The notes: generated from the letters alone by a model not told the origin. A stretch of 64,000 nt of DNA from Acholoe squamosa (GCA_949317995.1 OX439050.1:22212061-22276060); one strand, 5' to 3'; positions 1 to 13,060 are shown, counted from the first letter of the stretch. Numbers and translations: made by a program.

Positions 1-2840
1 TAGTGGTATACAAAGGTGTACATAAGGGTTGACACAGACTGACTGGCAAAATTACTGGCAAGGCATGCCAGGCGCGCAAAAAGATGTATGTTGGTCATGA
101 TGTCATCCATGAGGGGCGTGCGCTAAGTGACTCAGTGAAACAGCGCATTTTAAAGTAAACTGGTGTACGTTATTATACTAGAGCTTGCCTATCCAAGCTA
201 CATTTATGTCTCAGATTAGAACTACCGTATTCATTAACTCGAACAGAGTTATAAGTGTCGGGTAAAAAGTTGATGGATTCAGTGCCTCTTAACAGTGAGA
301 AAAACTAAGACGCTTTTCCGGTCTATGTTAAATCCCATAAGAGGTGCGAATAGGTTCAACGTTCCCGCATTTTTGGTCCGGAGTGGTGCAAATAATGATG
401 AATGTTGATGAATTTACCATCATTCGATCCGTCCGCGTGTCTCCCATGTCGTAATTTCGGCACAAACATGGCGGATATCGATTTTTTGTAAATTATAATA
501 TAGAAATATGATAAAGAATGGCAAAAGGATATGATTTGAATCGATATGTTTGATTAAAAATGTAAAAGATTACATGTTTGCCCTGTTGTTAATTCGCATC
601 ACAAAGCTGTGGTCGTGCAAATTGACCCAAATAGCCATGGAAATTGGGTCGGGCATGCGCAGATAGAACCAAAATCCAAAATGGCGGACAGCGAGACCAT
701 CGACTCATGGTGCCATGCAAACTGCTGGATTATAACAAAATAGAGGAGAATTACACTGTCTCATGCATTTTTATGGTTAATATGGATCATTATTCAAGAC
801 CTGCTGGTATTGTGCAATGCTTAACTCGCCAGGAGAGGAGTTATTTGCCAATGAAACATACGGGCGATAATGGATGCATTCTCCATAGGCTTAACAATTG
901 ACAGTGATAATGCTCGCAGAAAACATGACATTAGTATCAGAAGGGGCCAAAAAGTAGAGATTAAGTGCCCGTTCGAGTTACTTGCATTGCAAAATGCTGT
1001 ACTGTATTTCTAATGAGCGCACATGTGCAGAAAAATAAATGTTATATGCCTAATTCCTTTAATCAAAAAATAATTCCAATAAGCAAACACCCTGAAGCCA
1101 TAAATAGTTGTTTCTGCCCTAAAGACTCTTTATTTTTACACATCTTTTGTGTATTTTTACACATCTTTTGTGAAAATTAACATCAGGGGGTGCGCTCATA
1201 GCACAAACAGAGGGGTTTGCGCTTATTAGAGCATGTGCCCTTATTAGAATGAATACGGTATGTTTGCTCCCTTGTAGGAACCCATTAGGTCCATATAATA
1301 TAATTAAAGAGTGGCAGACAAAGTTGCGCAAGCAACCACTGGGCATCATCGAGCATTACCGGGAGTAATCGAAAAGGCTTCTACACAGTGGCGGCTCTTC
1401 ATTGGTGCAAATAAATCTGAAGATAGACTTTATCTTGATTTTCTATCAAGGTGAGCACTTGAAACAGTGATTTGCACACCATTTGTCAGTGATCAGTGCA
1501 GCATTTAATCAATGTATACCATTGTCAGTTGTTCTGTCTGTCACCTAGAGACACAGAGGACAGAAAAATTCAAATTACGCTTTATTTTGGCACGAAATCA
1601 CCAGTCTGAGATTCCTTTTGTTCTCTGTCCCCTTTGTTCTAGGACAAGCCGGTGAGAGTATATTATCCACCATTAGATTTCCCTTTGAATTTGTGTTTTT
1701 GCCTGGAAGACTTTTTTTTAAAATTTCAAACTAGGTTTTCCTACAGATGTAAATCAGATTTTCTTTTAAGCGTCAGATTTTCATTTTACATCAACTAATG
1801 CATATCAGTTCAGTCTCCCTTATAGGTTAGGTGAATCATGCTTGGTTTTAGGTCTCCTTTCAGGGTCAGGTGTTCTTGAGGGTTTGATTACTATTCATTA
1901 ATAAAGTTCTTTGTTCTCCTTGAAAACCTGATTTCTTGTTTCATGTTCATACTTAATATCAACGGGTTTCACAAAACAAAAACCACTTTATACCTGACTC
2001 ACACAATCATTTCAAAATTTGAAAGTTCTTTTCCATTATCACAAAACCCCTGAGTCACATGTGATCTCTATCACACATATGGTTGTTCCTCAGGGGGTTG
2101 TGATGAAACTAAATCTCAAGGTCAAGGGGTAGTTTATTGTTGAGGTATTATAATTATAGACTAATGCTTAATCTGAAAAAAAACCTCTAATCCCAGGATA
2201 CTCCCAAAGTACAAATGGAGCTCATAGTAGGTCTAAAGGTCATAGAGATAGATTATACCTTCATGTAAAGGTGTAGAGTATGGCTAAGGCTTGAGACTAC
2301 CTTTATTGTGATAAATCCACACACAATCAACCCTCCCCCTGTGGATTGGAGACATTCATGAGAGGGCATGAAGGAGGAGAATAACTTCATCAAGAGTCCA
2401 CTACAGAGTGGTCCCCTTCCATAGTAACAATGGGCATACCAGATTCATAAAAGGCGACAAACTCGAGGTTCCTTGTGACATGAGGTGAGCATGTGGGCAG
2501 CTGATGTCCAATATATGCACGGGCCCAGGCCTACATGCTTGTCTTTTGTCATGGGTTCCCCCTCAGTGAACCATGTCTGAGTGATCAAAGGCCGTGGTTT
2601 GTCTGGCCCTGTTTATGGGTCCAGGCAAATTAAAGTACACTTGCTATTCTTCGAGAAGAGAAGGGGAATGAAGCCCCGGTTTTAGTTTTTCCCCTCACCC
2701 CTCCTCATAGATGCGATCATTCATCTCATAGATTCAGTCATCCAAAGATGCAGTCACTGCTGTGTGGAGAAGCAGCTTTTAAATACCTGTCCAAACTGTG
2801 AAAGAAAGGACTGAATGTCTGAGTAAACCTGAGTAAGTCT
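1..2840. other. Gene-free stretch
   Basis: I see no exon-like coding and no recognisable transposon protein. A roughly 20-bp direct duplication with core ACACATCTTTTGTG lies at about 1131-1176. The remainder is AT-rich, low-information sequence with short ORFs that look random. Confidence 0.5.
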
Positions 2841-3403
2841 CATGAAATACCGCGATATAAAACTAATGAATCAACCAACCATCCAACCAACCCCCCCCCC
2901 CCCCGATCCCTCTATAAGATACATTATAACCATTACTGACTACACTATATCGTTAATTACGACACTGAGTGGGAGGCAAGCCGGTTTCCGGCATGTCATG
3001 GTTGTTATCAGCGTCCCGGGCACATGATAAACAATGTCAGAGTGACGTTTGCTCTCTTTGTCTGTCAGAAGAGATAAGGGTGATGAGATAATAGCAATGA
3101 TTACTGTGTACACAGTTAGTATCTGTAGTATCTGAACCTTATCTCTCATCTCGCAGCATACCGCCAGGGGAACCACAAAACACATGGATCCACACACCTA
3201 CACACCTTGGCCACCTTGATGTCTCAATCACATGCCTGTATCAAGGGGGTGGGGCAATTATTAGGATTGGGCACTAATTAGAGAAAGACACCATAGAGTT
3301 CTGAAGAAGGGATTAGATTGTGGAGGTGTCAAAATCACCAAAACTCATGAACTGTCGTCTATCATAATTGATACCTATATGAATAAAAGTGTAAGTTCTC
3401 AGA

Positions 3404-4180
3404 ATGAAGACAGAACAACCTTATGCAGGACTGTCAGAATGGGGGGGGGGTGGCCCCTCAAATCCCAGGCCGTTAATTTGTTTCATAAGAAACAGGTGGA
3501 GGATTCGACAGTGGACCATTTGTGTAGAAAATCAATTTTTCCAGTTAATAGATGAAATAACTAGACCCCTTTCAAGATCTTTATTGGATCATATTTACAC
3601 CAATGTACACAATGTTGCTTTACAGGATGTATAGACATGCATGTATCTGATCACACTCCGAAATATATGCTTCTTAAGTGTCAGAGAAATGAAATCAAGA
3701 AAAAGACTGTTCATGCTAGGATTTATAAAAATTATGATTTTTTTATCATTGAAAAATGCACTTGTCAATTATAATTGTGAATATTGGAGGTTGGAGGTTG
3801 TGACATCTTTCTTAAACATCTTATGCCTGATATTAAAGAAAATTTGTATCCCAGAATACACCTCGCCCTGGTTATCCGAACCAATCGAGCTGAGAAGAGA
3901 GACAGAGAGAGAGAGATATTGTATAAAAAAACAAAAAACACAATGTTACAGGATGACTGTCATATTGCAAATTTTTATAAACATAGGGTGGATGAAGCTA
4001 TATTTAATAGTAAAAAAAGACAAATCGAGGCCCTCTTAGCATAACATGATCCGCATGAGTTCTGGGATGCAATTAAAAACTGTTACCCAATAAAACAAAA
4101 GCTAGTTTTTCAAACTCAGAAATAATCTTTCTGGATTACATGTACCTACTGCTAACTGTGCAGAATATATCAACCAGTTT
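3404..4180 (+). pseudogene. LINE: endonuclease end and linker, decayed
   Basis: A degenerate non-LTR retrotransposon begins here. The stretch at about 3525-3634 reads like the C-terminal end of an APE-type endonuclease, with the motif SLLDHIYTN. The next frame continues with SDHTP at about 3649, typical of the end of the EN domain. The linker to the RT is spread over several frames with stops, including one at about 4041. It cannot be expressed as it stands. The 5' end of the element is not found upstream. The Jockey/CR1-type assignment rests on EN followed by RT and on the RT motifs downstream. Confidence 0.6.
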
Positions 4181-4183
4181 TAC

Positions 4184-4383
4184 ATGTATGTTGGCCCAAA
4201 GCTAGCTGCAGCGCTGCCACCTGTTGAGGGGCACACAAATCAAAATTGGATTCCATATGGTACGTCTGGTAATGGTACTGATCTAATGTATCCTATCATC
4301 CATAATGAAATGATGAAGCTGATTAAATCTATAAAGGTACAAAAGCCCTCAGCTGTTAAGGATATTAAAACAACTGTTATAAA

Positions 4384-4465
<82 letters not shown>

Positions 4466-5490
4466 CAGACATCTTCAGAATATTGTACAACCACTGTCTT
4501 AATACAAATGTTTTTCCCATCAGCATGGAAGCAAGGTACAATTGTCCCATTGTTTAAGAAGCCCAACTTTCTAGATGTCAATGACTTGAGGCCTATTAGT
4601 TTGTTACCTATACCCGGAAAGCTTTTAGAGAAAATAATGTGTTCTAGATTACAGGTTTTTATGGAGAATAATTGTCTACTTTGTCCTTATCAGCATGGTT
4701 ATCGGAAAAAGCACTCGACCCAAACTGCTATCATGGAACACCTTGGTAGAATAACAAATAGTATTATTTTAAATAAACCAACATATTGCTTATATTTTGA
4801 CCTAACAAAGGCTTTTGACACAGTTTCCCATGTCTTACTTCTACATAAAATTAGGGCTTTTGGACTAGTGAAATAGTGAAAACTCAAGAACTCAATGTAC
4901 ATTAACAAACGATATTATTTCTAAGCCACTCACAATCACTTATGGGGTACCACAGGGTTCAGTTTTGGGTCCTGTGCTTTTTTCGATATATATTAACACT
5001 TTACCCACTGTCTATGATTTTGACATTACATTATATGCAGATGATGTTGTCATCTCAGTACATAGCGAAGCAGACATGCATATTGCTATAGAGCGTATTA
5101 GCCAATGGTGTATTAATAATAGCCTCACTGTGAATGAAAAAAAAGACTAAATGGTTACTTTTTAACGATAAGAGACAAAATATGACATATTTCAAGATGA
5201 ATGGTGTACCACTAGAAAGAGTATAGAGTTTTCCATATTTAGGCCTTGTAGTTGACCCTCTGCTCAATTTTGTTGAGCACAGGAAGAACACAATGTTAAA
5301 GCTCAAAAATAAGTTGATATGCCTAGGTTGTATTAGGAAATACATTGATCGTGACACTGCCTTTACTATTTACAAATCCATGATTTTACCAATGTTCGAA
5401 TATTGTGATTTTATCTGGGATAGGGATTATAGAGGAGAGAATAGGGATCTACAGTATATTAAAAACAAAGCATGGTGTACAAGGTGAGAC
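4184..5490 (+). pseudogene. LINE reverse transcriptase, Jockey/CR1 type, decayed
   Basis: Visible RT motifs, in order: the fingers block with FPSAWKQGTIVPLFKK and LRPISLLPIPGKLLEKI (about 4510-4635); QHGYRKKHSTQTA (about 4690-4725); the palm FDLTKAFDTVSH (about 4798-4833); PQGSVLGPVLFSIYIN (about 4950-4996); and the catalytic YADD (about 5036). The post-RT segment contains FPYLGL and a C-terminal domain near 5290-5480. Breaks seen: a (TA)n run at 4385-4463 within the region before the fingers, a frame change near the T-rich stretch at about 4510, a stop at 4876, and further frame changes at about 5150 and 5225. In the family one continuous protein copies the element's RNA by target-primed reverse transcription. 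This copy is dead. Confidence 0.82.
4385..4463. repeat. (TA)n microsatellite inside LINE
   Basis: About 79 bp of uninterrupted TA dinucleotides lie inside the RT-coding part of the LINE. It is read as alternating Ile-Tyr in both directions and accounts for overlapping ORFs on the two strands. It is an expansion after the element lost function, or an insertion. Confidence 0.95.
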
Positions 5491-5624
5491 TCGAGGAGCA
5501 TCCCATTATGACTACCCAAGAGATATAAATTAAAAGTAATTGTTGTGATCTAGCTGACAGAAGAAATCAACACCTTTTATACCATGCTTATAAATTACCA
5601 CAAATACCACAGTATGTAGCATTT

Positions 5625-5707
5625 AATCAATGTTATGAGACAGCAAGAGTGGGTTTATGGTTCAATATTCCACGACCCACAAGTGCTGTCTCATAACTTG
5701 ATTAATG
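5625..5707. repeat. Imperfect inverted repeat (foldback)
   Basis: Arms of about 30 bp, each carrying the core GTTATGAGACAGC or its complement, flank a loop of about 20 bp (left arm about 5625-5655, right about 5675-5707). It lies exactly where the LINE coding stops making sense, so it looks like one end of the DNA inserted into the LINE. Confidence 0.7.
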
Positions 5708-6580
5708 TGTTTATCTAACATATTTCTCCATTTTGTATCAGTTTCTTACCTGATATTCCCAGAATTAATCAAGGAGAAGACATTTTGTAAGTGCATGCGA
5801 TCCGCACAGTTTGCCAAGCCATCGTGGCCATGTTGTCACTCTGCCCGACATACCTCCACCTTTACACACATTTTTCGGGTAGAATCCAAGCATGTTAAGT
5901 CCTGTACTTCTAGCACTGCCAAATATACGATCTCTAGTTGGTGTTCGCCTACATTTTGTCTCCATTTTCTTATAAATAAATAAGAATCCATTGATTTTCC
6001 ATAGCGATACGTCTCGGCACCCGCCCCGTCCGGCCATTCCTTGTTCGATGTGTTTTTTTTTATCTAGTTCTTCAGCCGAAAGTATGTCAATTTACATCCG
6101 GGCACCTCCCCGCTTCGTCACCAAGACGAAATGGCCGTGTGCGTTGGATCGCTATGGAAAATCAATGAATTCTTATTTATTTCGAACAAAATGGAGAAAT
6201 TAGGCATGGCATGTTCATATAGGATATCTAAGGATGTTTCCCTGTTAATAACTCCACTTGGCACCATTAGATTCTATGCTAAAGAGGTGTCTAAACATCA
6301 GGTATGTCGGAAAACTTTTTCAAATCCTTCATGTACATTGGTTTCTAGCACCGGTCGGCTTCGTATAGTGGACAGCAAGCTCGTCTCCTGCCACAGCGGC
6401 TGGGGATCGATTCTCTGTTGAACCCTAAACGGTTATAATAGGAAATCAATGGCGTAGTTGACTTTGTATGCTTCGCCAATTTATTAACATGTCCAGGTTG
6501 AAACCAGCACCTTCTTGAAGACGAACAAAAGGTCTCAGACTGCGGTTATGGCTGGATACTGTCCAAGCCGAAATAGTTAG
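5708..6580. mobile_element. Inserted DNA splitting the LINE
   Basis: LINE-like coding stops near 5640 and resumes near 6585. Between them lies about 0.9 kb of unrelated DNA, including a long inverted repeat with arms at about 5957-6010 and 6142-6205. Each arm is about 50 bp and contains the core GAAAATCAATG or its complement. No transposase is visible. I infer a non-autonomous foldback or MITE-like element; its exact ends and target-site duplication were not resolved. Confidence 0.5.
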
Positions 6581-6584
6581 ATAA

Positions 6585-6788
6585 GTGGATTTAAGAGATA
6601 TTCGCACAAGGTATCATAATGGGAAGCAACTCATAACACCCCACTCTCTACAAACTATTGTAATAAGTATCTGTCTGGTCAGGGCCATCACTGCATGGAA
6701 CACACTAAAGCCCAAATACACCCTCATTGAGAGTGAAGTTGAATTTAAAAAGGTAATCATTAAGGAATATAAAACCTGTTATATGTAA
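6585..6788 (+). pseudogene. LINE C-terminal tail, separated fragment
   Basis: The reading frame here has the shape of the extreme C-terminus of Jockey/CR1-type LINE proteins: a basic TRYHNGKQLITP stretch, then AITAWNTLKP, then a lysine-rich end before the stop. It is the expected continuation of the LINE interrupted near 5640. Homology is judged from pattern only. Confidence 0.55.
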
Positions 6789-6982
6789 GTTCTTTATTTT
6801 CAGCAATTTCATAATTTTATACACCCACAAACGATCCATCTCATCTCATCACTCGCAGCAGTTAAGCAGCAAAGGTATATAGCACAACTACATACACATA
6901 GAGTTATTTGACTTTATGTTGTAAAAGTGTCTGCCATACCATCTTTTGAATTATCTATGGGTAGAGTACGGTGAAAATATCT

Positions 6983-7053
6983 AGGATCACCGGGACTTGA
7001 ACCCGGATCTCTGGCATGACATTCCAGCATGCTAACCATTACACCATGATCCC
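6983..7053 (-). tRNA. tRNA-Asp(GTC)-like gene or tRNA-derived repeat
   Basis: On the minus strand the 71-nt sequence folds as a tRNA. It has a 7-bp acceptor stem with one G-T wobble, a D-arm containing the A-box TGGTGTAATGG, and a 5-bp T-stem with loop TTCAAGT inside the B-box GGTTCAAGTCC. The anticodon loop ATGTCAT has T33 and anticodon GTC. The closing pair of the anticodon stem is an A-G mismatch. A TTTT run lies a few bases after the 3' end, as for RNA polymerase III genes. Other tRNA-like sequences in this window are clearly repeats, so this may also be a SINE head or pseudogene. Confidence 0.45.
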
Positions 7054-7059
7054 TTGCCT

Positions 7060-8390
7060 GATATTTCCACCTTCCAACTACACCTGGATCGGTATGATAT
7101 ACACCAGGGGAGCAGTGATTACTGGGCAACCGGCCCCTGAAGGTCGGTCTACCAGGTACAAGGATTTCCTGTCCCCTACATATGTATTCTATGATAGATC
7201 AAGGGGACCTAGCGGTAGCACTGCAACGCGCAGACGCTAGGAAAAGTACACTTACTTTTATTTGTATTTACCCACTAAACAACATAAAAAACAAATATGG
7301 GGGCCTAATATCCTATGTTTTGGCACTCCACACCCCCCCCCAGCATTTGGAAACCAATAGCCCCCTATACACTTCTGTGGTGACTTTGGTCATTTACTCT
7401 CAAATTGAAGTATAAAGACTAGAATCTCTAGAATTTCAAAATTTTGCTGGGGCCAGTCCCCCAGACTCTAAAACATTCAAACTGCTTCACTTACGATGCC
7501 CAGATCGCCAAACGATCTGGGCATCGCCAAACGAGCCCTGGGCAAGGCACTGTGACCCTCAAAGTCACATTGCTTCCAACACCCGCACTATAAAAAATTT
7601 CGTTAGTGTCAGAGTTGGTACAGGTCTACATTCAAAGATCCTCAAAGGGCCTGCGATCCCCAGGTCCAACCAATATGGCCTGGTCGTTGTGTGAATAATT
7701 TGCTAGGAATTCCTCCAGGGAATATATGTTTTTGTCCACAATCTACTTACATAGATGTGCACCTATCAATTGACTTATTTGTGTATATAGATGATTCTGG
7801 TATGATCAAATATTAAGGTCCTATATCCCCCTAAGGAATCTTTGTAAACATATTTTTTGTGTGGGGGGGGGGGGATTTGTGCTCTTTCACTTCAAAGCTC
7901 AACACGGACAAGTCTGTGTGTCTATTTACTATTTACGATTACCTAAAAATAAAGCGTCCAGGGCGGTCAATCTTGACATTAAGAAAATCATGTTCATCCA
8001 CTCATCACAGTGGGAAACCTGTTGAAGGGGATTCAACCCTACATAGGCCTACTTGTAACTGAATGTAAAAACAATGTAATTACCTCTGTTAATGTCCCTC
8101 ATCATTTAGAGGGATCCCTCATCACTCAGCATGATGAGGTGATGAGATGTGCCTGATGGGGTGAGGTAAGGGCTGCATGACGACCTCCAGGCCACATAAT
8201 ACCACACTCAACGGTTAATAAATCAGGGAGGAAGACTCACTTAGCTTTACTTATCCCTTTAAGAGCTGCTACTACATTAGTGCATCATGCAGGCCCGTAT
8301 CCAGGGGGGGTGCTAGGGGTGCTCGAGCACCCCCCACAAAAGCAAGATGATCTGGAATTCCACCCCAAAAATGTATATAATCTTTTTCCG
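7060..8390. other. Gene-free stretch
   Basis: No coding is recognised. It holds homopolymer C and G runs (near 7330 and 7861) and a short inverted repeat around 7497-7535 built on CAGATCG and CGATCTG. ORFs here look random. Confidence 0.4.
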
Positions 8391-8397
8391 AGGGCGA

Positions 8398-8745
8398 AAC
8401 TAGCTGTGGTTGGGCAGAACTCCAAGGGGCAGAACTCGCCATGGTTTGGTGGAACTCCAAGTGATGGCGTATCTGAGGGAGGAACTCTCCATGGTTGGGT
8501 GGAACTCCGAGGGGCGGGATCTCTGAGGATAGATCCCTGTGTGGTTAGGGGAACTCCAAATGGCTGGATCTCAACAGTGGAACTCAACATGGTTAAATGG
8601 AACTCCAAAGGGCAAACTCACTGTGGTTGGGTGGAACCCTAAGGGGGTGGGATCTCTGAGGGTGGAACTCCCTCTGGTTGAGCGGAATCCTTGGATGTGA
8701 TCTCAGAGGGTGAAACTCATCATAGGTGAGTGGAACTCCAAGGGC
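8398..8745. repeat. Diverged tandem repeat, GTGGAACTCC-based
   Basis: Imperfect repeats of roughly 40-50 bp share the words GGGTGGAACTCC, AAGGGGC and GGGATCTCTGAGG. At least seven diverged units are visible. Overlapping ORFs on both strands over this block are by-products of the repeat. Confidence 0.75.
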
Positions 8746-8749
8746 TCGG

Positions 8750-9829
8750 AAATTGAAGGAAATCAAAATCAGAGAAACATTTTTCCTTTGAAATCTGTCC
8801 ACCTTTGATGGTTATAAACTTGGCTAGAGGCTGCAAATGTGTCCCTCCCTTCTGATGCTGCACCAAAAATTATTTAGTGCATATTTATCATCCAGTATCT
8901 AGATTGGCATCACTGGCATTAATTAAACGAGGCAAGGGCTTTTGACACCACCTTTCTGACCTCTTGTCTACTAGCCCTTAGCCGAGTTTCTTATGATTAC
9001 CAAGTTTCAATTGCTATTTTGGCCTCTAGCAGATTACATGCACCACCAAAAAACTATTCCATTACACAGCATATGCCCTATCACACCCTTCAAAGACCCC
9101 ATGAGTCATATTTCTATTTACATGAAAATCTTTTGATAAATGATGAAAAAAACATTTCATGGGGTATGCTTTTCTTATATTTAGATTCCAAGAATTTCCA
9201 TAGACCATCAAAACCTGTCATTTAGCCATATTTCTGTTACAACTGAACCCCCAAAAATTAGTCATATAGTGAGACAAAAAGTAAGACAAAGCTATCCATG
9301 TAATAGAATTTACATTGAAGGTGTACTTTGATGGCTGTGACATGGTAATTACTGTTGGGTTTTTTTCCTATGGACAGATGCATGGGATTTAGGGCTCTTT
9401 TTACCCTAAATAAAAGGGTAATCAAACTGTCTTTAACCCCACTTATAGACAGATTTCAGATTTTTTAGAAGAGGAGGGCATAGAGTAGGTATGGGGGCAG
9501 TGCGTGCCATGGTTATCTGGGCAAATATCTTTTGATATAGTTGATTTTGAAGGCCTTCCAATTTGGTTTATTGATAGGTTTAATTCCAAGATTCTCTCAT
9601 AGACAAAACATTAGTCTTGCATTGGAGTTGAATCTAGGTGAGTACATAGAGGAGCCTAGTAGGTTTCTCTATGGTAAGTATCAGCAGTGAGATAGCTGGG
9701 CCCTTTAAGAAGATTGGCTTCCAATCATTTCCCATGGGAAAGGAAGGAAATGTAACAAGTAATTATAACAAGGTCACATCACCTTGGCTACACTGTCTGT
9801 GATGTTAATTGTAGGATCAACAATGACTG
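8750..9829. other. Gene-free stretch
   Basis: AT-rich sequence without recognisable exons, RNA genes or transposon proteins. It leads into the large microsatellite pair. Confidence 0.4.
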
Positions 9830-10166
9830 TGGATGGATGGATGGATGGATGGATGGATGGATGGATGGATGGATGGATGGATGGATGGATGGATGGATGG
9901 ATGGATGGATGGATGGATGGATGGATGGATGGATGGATGGATGGATGGATGGATGGATGGATGGATGGATGGATGGATGGATGGATGGATGGATGGATGG
10001 ATGGATGGATGGATGGATGGATGGATGGATGGATGGATGGATGGATGGATGGATGGATGGATGGATGGATGGATGGATGGATGGATGGATGGATGGATGG
10101 ATGGATGGATGGATGGATGGATGGATGGATGGATGGATGGATGGATGGATGGATGGATGGATGGAT
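9830..10166. repeat. (TGGA)n microsatellite
   Basis: About 337 bp of perfect TGGA tetranucleotide, roughly 84 copies. It is open in more than one frame (Met-Asp-Gly-Trp repeats), which creates long spurious ORFs. No interruptions were seen, so it is probably highly mutable. Confidence 0.97.
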
Positions 10167-10167
10167 A

Positions 10168-10656
10168 GGACTATGGGACTATGGGACTATGGGACTATGG
10201 GACTATGGGACTATGGGACTATGGGACTATGGGACTATGGGACTATGGGACTATGGGACTATGGGACTATGGGACTATGGGACTATGGGACTATGGGACT
10301 ATGGGACTATGGGACTATGGGACTATGGGACTATGGGACTATGGGACTATGGGACTATGGGACTATGGGACTATGGGACTATGGGACTATGGGACTATGG
10401 GACTATGGGACTATGGGACTATGGGACTATGGGACTATGGGACTATGGGACTATGGGACTATGGGACTATGGGACTATGGGACTATGGGACTATGGGACT
10501 ATGGGACTATGGGACTATGGGACTATGGGACTATGGGACTATGGGACTATGGGACTATGGGACTATGGGACTATGGGACTATGGGACTATGGGACTATGG
10601 GACTATGGGACTATGGGACTATGGGACTATGGGACTATGGGACTATGGGACTATGG
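10168..10656. repeat. (GGGACTAT)n octanucleotide array
   Basis: About 489 bp of an 8-bp unit, roughly 61 near-perfect copies. It begins one or two bases after the TGGA array and ends in two degenerate units containing GGTCGGGAC. Eight bp is not a multiple of three, so all three frames read through with the same 8-residue peptide period. It is not a gene. Confidence 0.97.
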
Positions 10657-13050
10657 TCGGGACAATGGTCGGGACGGGGTACTCAGGCATGCCTCAATAC
10701 TCAGAGCTGTGCTGGTAGTTGTGTTGGGAGGGGGAGGAAGACAATCAAGCAGCTAAATGTGTCCTTAATGACAGTGGGAAAGTCATGGGCAAGTCATCTA
10801 GCCTAGGCTCTGTACCCTTGCCTCGTTTCCTTTCTGTCTCTCCAAGACATACTCTCGACTCAACTGTTTTAAAATAAACGCTCTCTTGTTCATATTCACT
10901 ATGACAAGGCCATTGATATCCAATCAGTTGTAGATACATTTGCACAGACATCCGAGGAGAATGCAACTCTCTAGTATTCTGCTTATAAAGCAACCTTGTT
11001 AGTAACAGATGTTCAGTGTTCAAAGTAGTTATATTAGCATATGAATGTTATACATTAAAAACATTCTAGAAAATCACAGTATTGCAGTGTTCTGCATTAA
11101 AGGCAACTTTGTTGACAACCAATTGACACTTTGTAGATGGGTGTGAGCCATTTGTATACAAATACTTCAGTAGACTTAAACTCTCTACTGCTTTGTCTGA
11201 TCACAGCCACCTGCCTGTGTGTTCAGTTATATAATGTTTATGAATGTTATCATAGATTTGGCATATATGTCATGGAAGTTAAATACCTATAACTATAGAG
11301 TAATCACTTATTCTATGCTAAAGGAAACGCACAAAATTCTCAGTGAATTATATCATAATCTGTGCATGAGAAACATAATATCAAAATGGTTGAAAACTAT
11401 AATTACTAACTTTGAGTTGGACCCATCATTCAAAAGTTGGAAATGAAAGGTCTTTGATATGATTATAAGTAACTGTCCCAGTTATCCTACATTATATTAT
11501 AAACATTGGTTGAATGCAATAATGAATTTACTTTTTTTTGTCTTTATCACTGTCAACTATTAAGGATTTTAGATTGATAAATTGAGGGGGTCTGTACTAC
11601 TACATCAAGGTAACATTTTGATAAATGTTTTTGTACATAGTACATAGTACTTAGTGCATTTACTCGTTCAGAGTACCCAACACGTCGTAGTGTGCTACTG
11701 TTTTTCCCCTTTTCCATGGATTTTTTTAAAGTAACATAACAATATTCAATATACCTAAATACATGTCACCAGTACATTAGGGAGCGGCTCATATGATTAT
11801 GTGAAATCAATCCCTAGTGTGCCTTATACGTGTACTCAGATATTGAAGAACTGAATTTCTGAATTAACACAGAAAATATTGTGTTTTGCTAGATTACTCA
11901 AGGCAGTATCGGGACAACCAGAACCCACTCACAGAGATGAGTCTTCTTTAAAACCTCACATATAGCAGATTGTAGCCGACATAAATCAAAATGAGATGGT
12001 TAGTAAAGGATTGTAGGGTTTTCCCAAAGTCTGATTGAAACATTAATTAAGTTATGAATATTGGTTTGTGTTCTATTAAGAGGATGGGATTGAAGAACTC
12101 CATGTAGAAATGCTTTACATTTTAGGTTCAACTAACCATTATAATTCTCTCATGAGTACAAACACAAAATAAGAACTGCATTGTTGGGCCTACCACCTGG
12201 ATATTGGATTAGGATTCCATCAGTGAAAGTTTTAGAACAAAGTCGCTTGTGGTCCAAGCCATCCAGTACATGTTAAATTATGCGTACCAGTCAATTTCCT
12301 TCAGACAGATATCTGATAGCCATCTGGTGATCTGCAGTCCCACAATTTAAACGTCAAGACTCTCCACCAGAATTAACCAAATCACTCCATTCAGTCCTTG
12401 ATTTCCATTAGATATGAAACTTCACATAATTCACCATTTAGGATAACATCCAGGAGAGATAGCAGCAAGTACTATACATGTTATAAATTGTAATTAGGCG
12501 TGTCCTACAGCTGATGGCTGGTCTGATATCTGGCATCAACTAGTTAATGCTAAAAGCATGGAGGGGATGGACGCAGTAAACTATCCTGGCCTTCTGAATG
12601 GGAGTTTTTATTTCCAAATGGCTATAATAGCCTAAGCAACAGTGTAGAGCCATCTGTGATTCTCATGAGGTCGTTGAAACAACAAGGACACAGCCAGTGA
12701 GAAAGGTTAGTGAAGTGCAGCATGAAATGCCCCCCCCCCCCTAATTCTTCTTGTTTTTTTTGTTGCATTGACTTCAGCGTTGTTGTGTTAATGAAGGGGC
12801 TAGAAGAGATGTTTTATTTCTTTGGTATAAGGAATTCATTGGAAGGACTGATAAGAGCATGTACATTATTCACACACAAAATATGTAATTTTGTTGTCAC
12901 TTTGAGTATCTTAGCAGTGTTAATTAGAGTCAGACATAATTAGAACTTGCGTCTGGAATGTGTCTGTTAAGTTGGGTTTAGCTAATTGTTTCATTGACTA
13001 ACCTATTATTTCTCATGGCATCGGCGACATTTGAATGCAGTACTGGTAAG
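10657..13050. other. Gene-free stretch with one weak LINE trace
   Basis: At about 11165-11225 the + strand reads a peptide ending SDHSHLPVC, resembling the end of a LINE endonuclease, but the surrounding frames do not support it. Otherwise no exon or transposon protein is recognised. A C-run lies at about 12729. Confidence 0.35.
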
Positions 13051-13060
13051 TTAGTAATGG

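Noticed and set aside
9784..10806. ORFs of 191-340 codons with WMDG and GLWDYGTM repeats
   Set aside because: They are translations of perfect 4-bp and 8-bp microsatellites, open in several frames at once. There is no unique coding sequence.
11150..11450. Possible second LINE (SDHSHLPVC peptide)
   Set aside because: Only a short motif fits. The following frame has no RT motif and the upstream region has stops.
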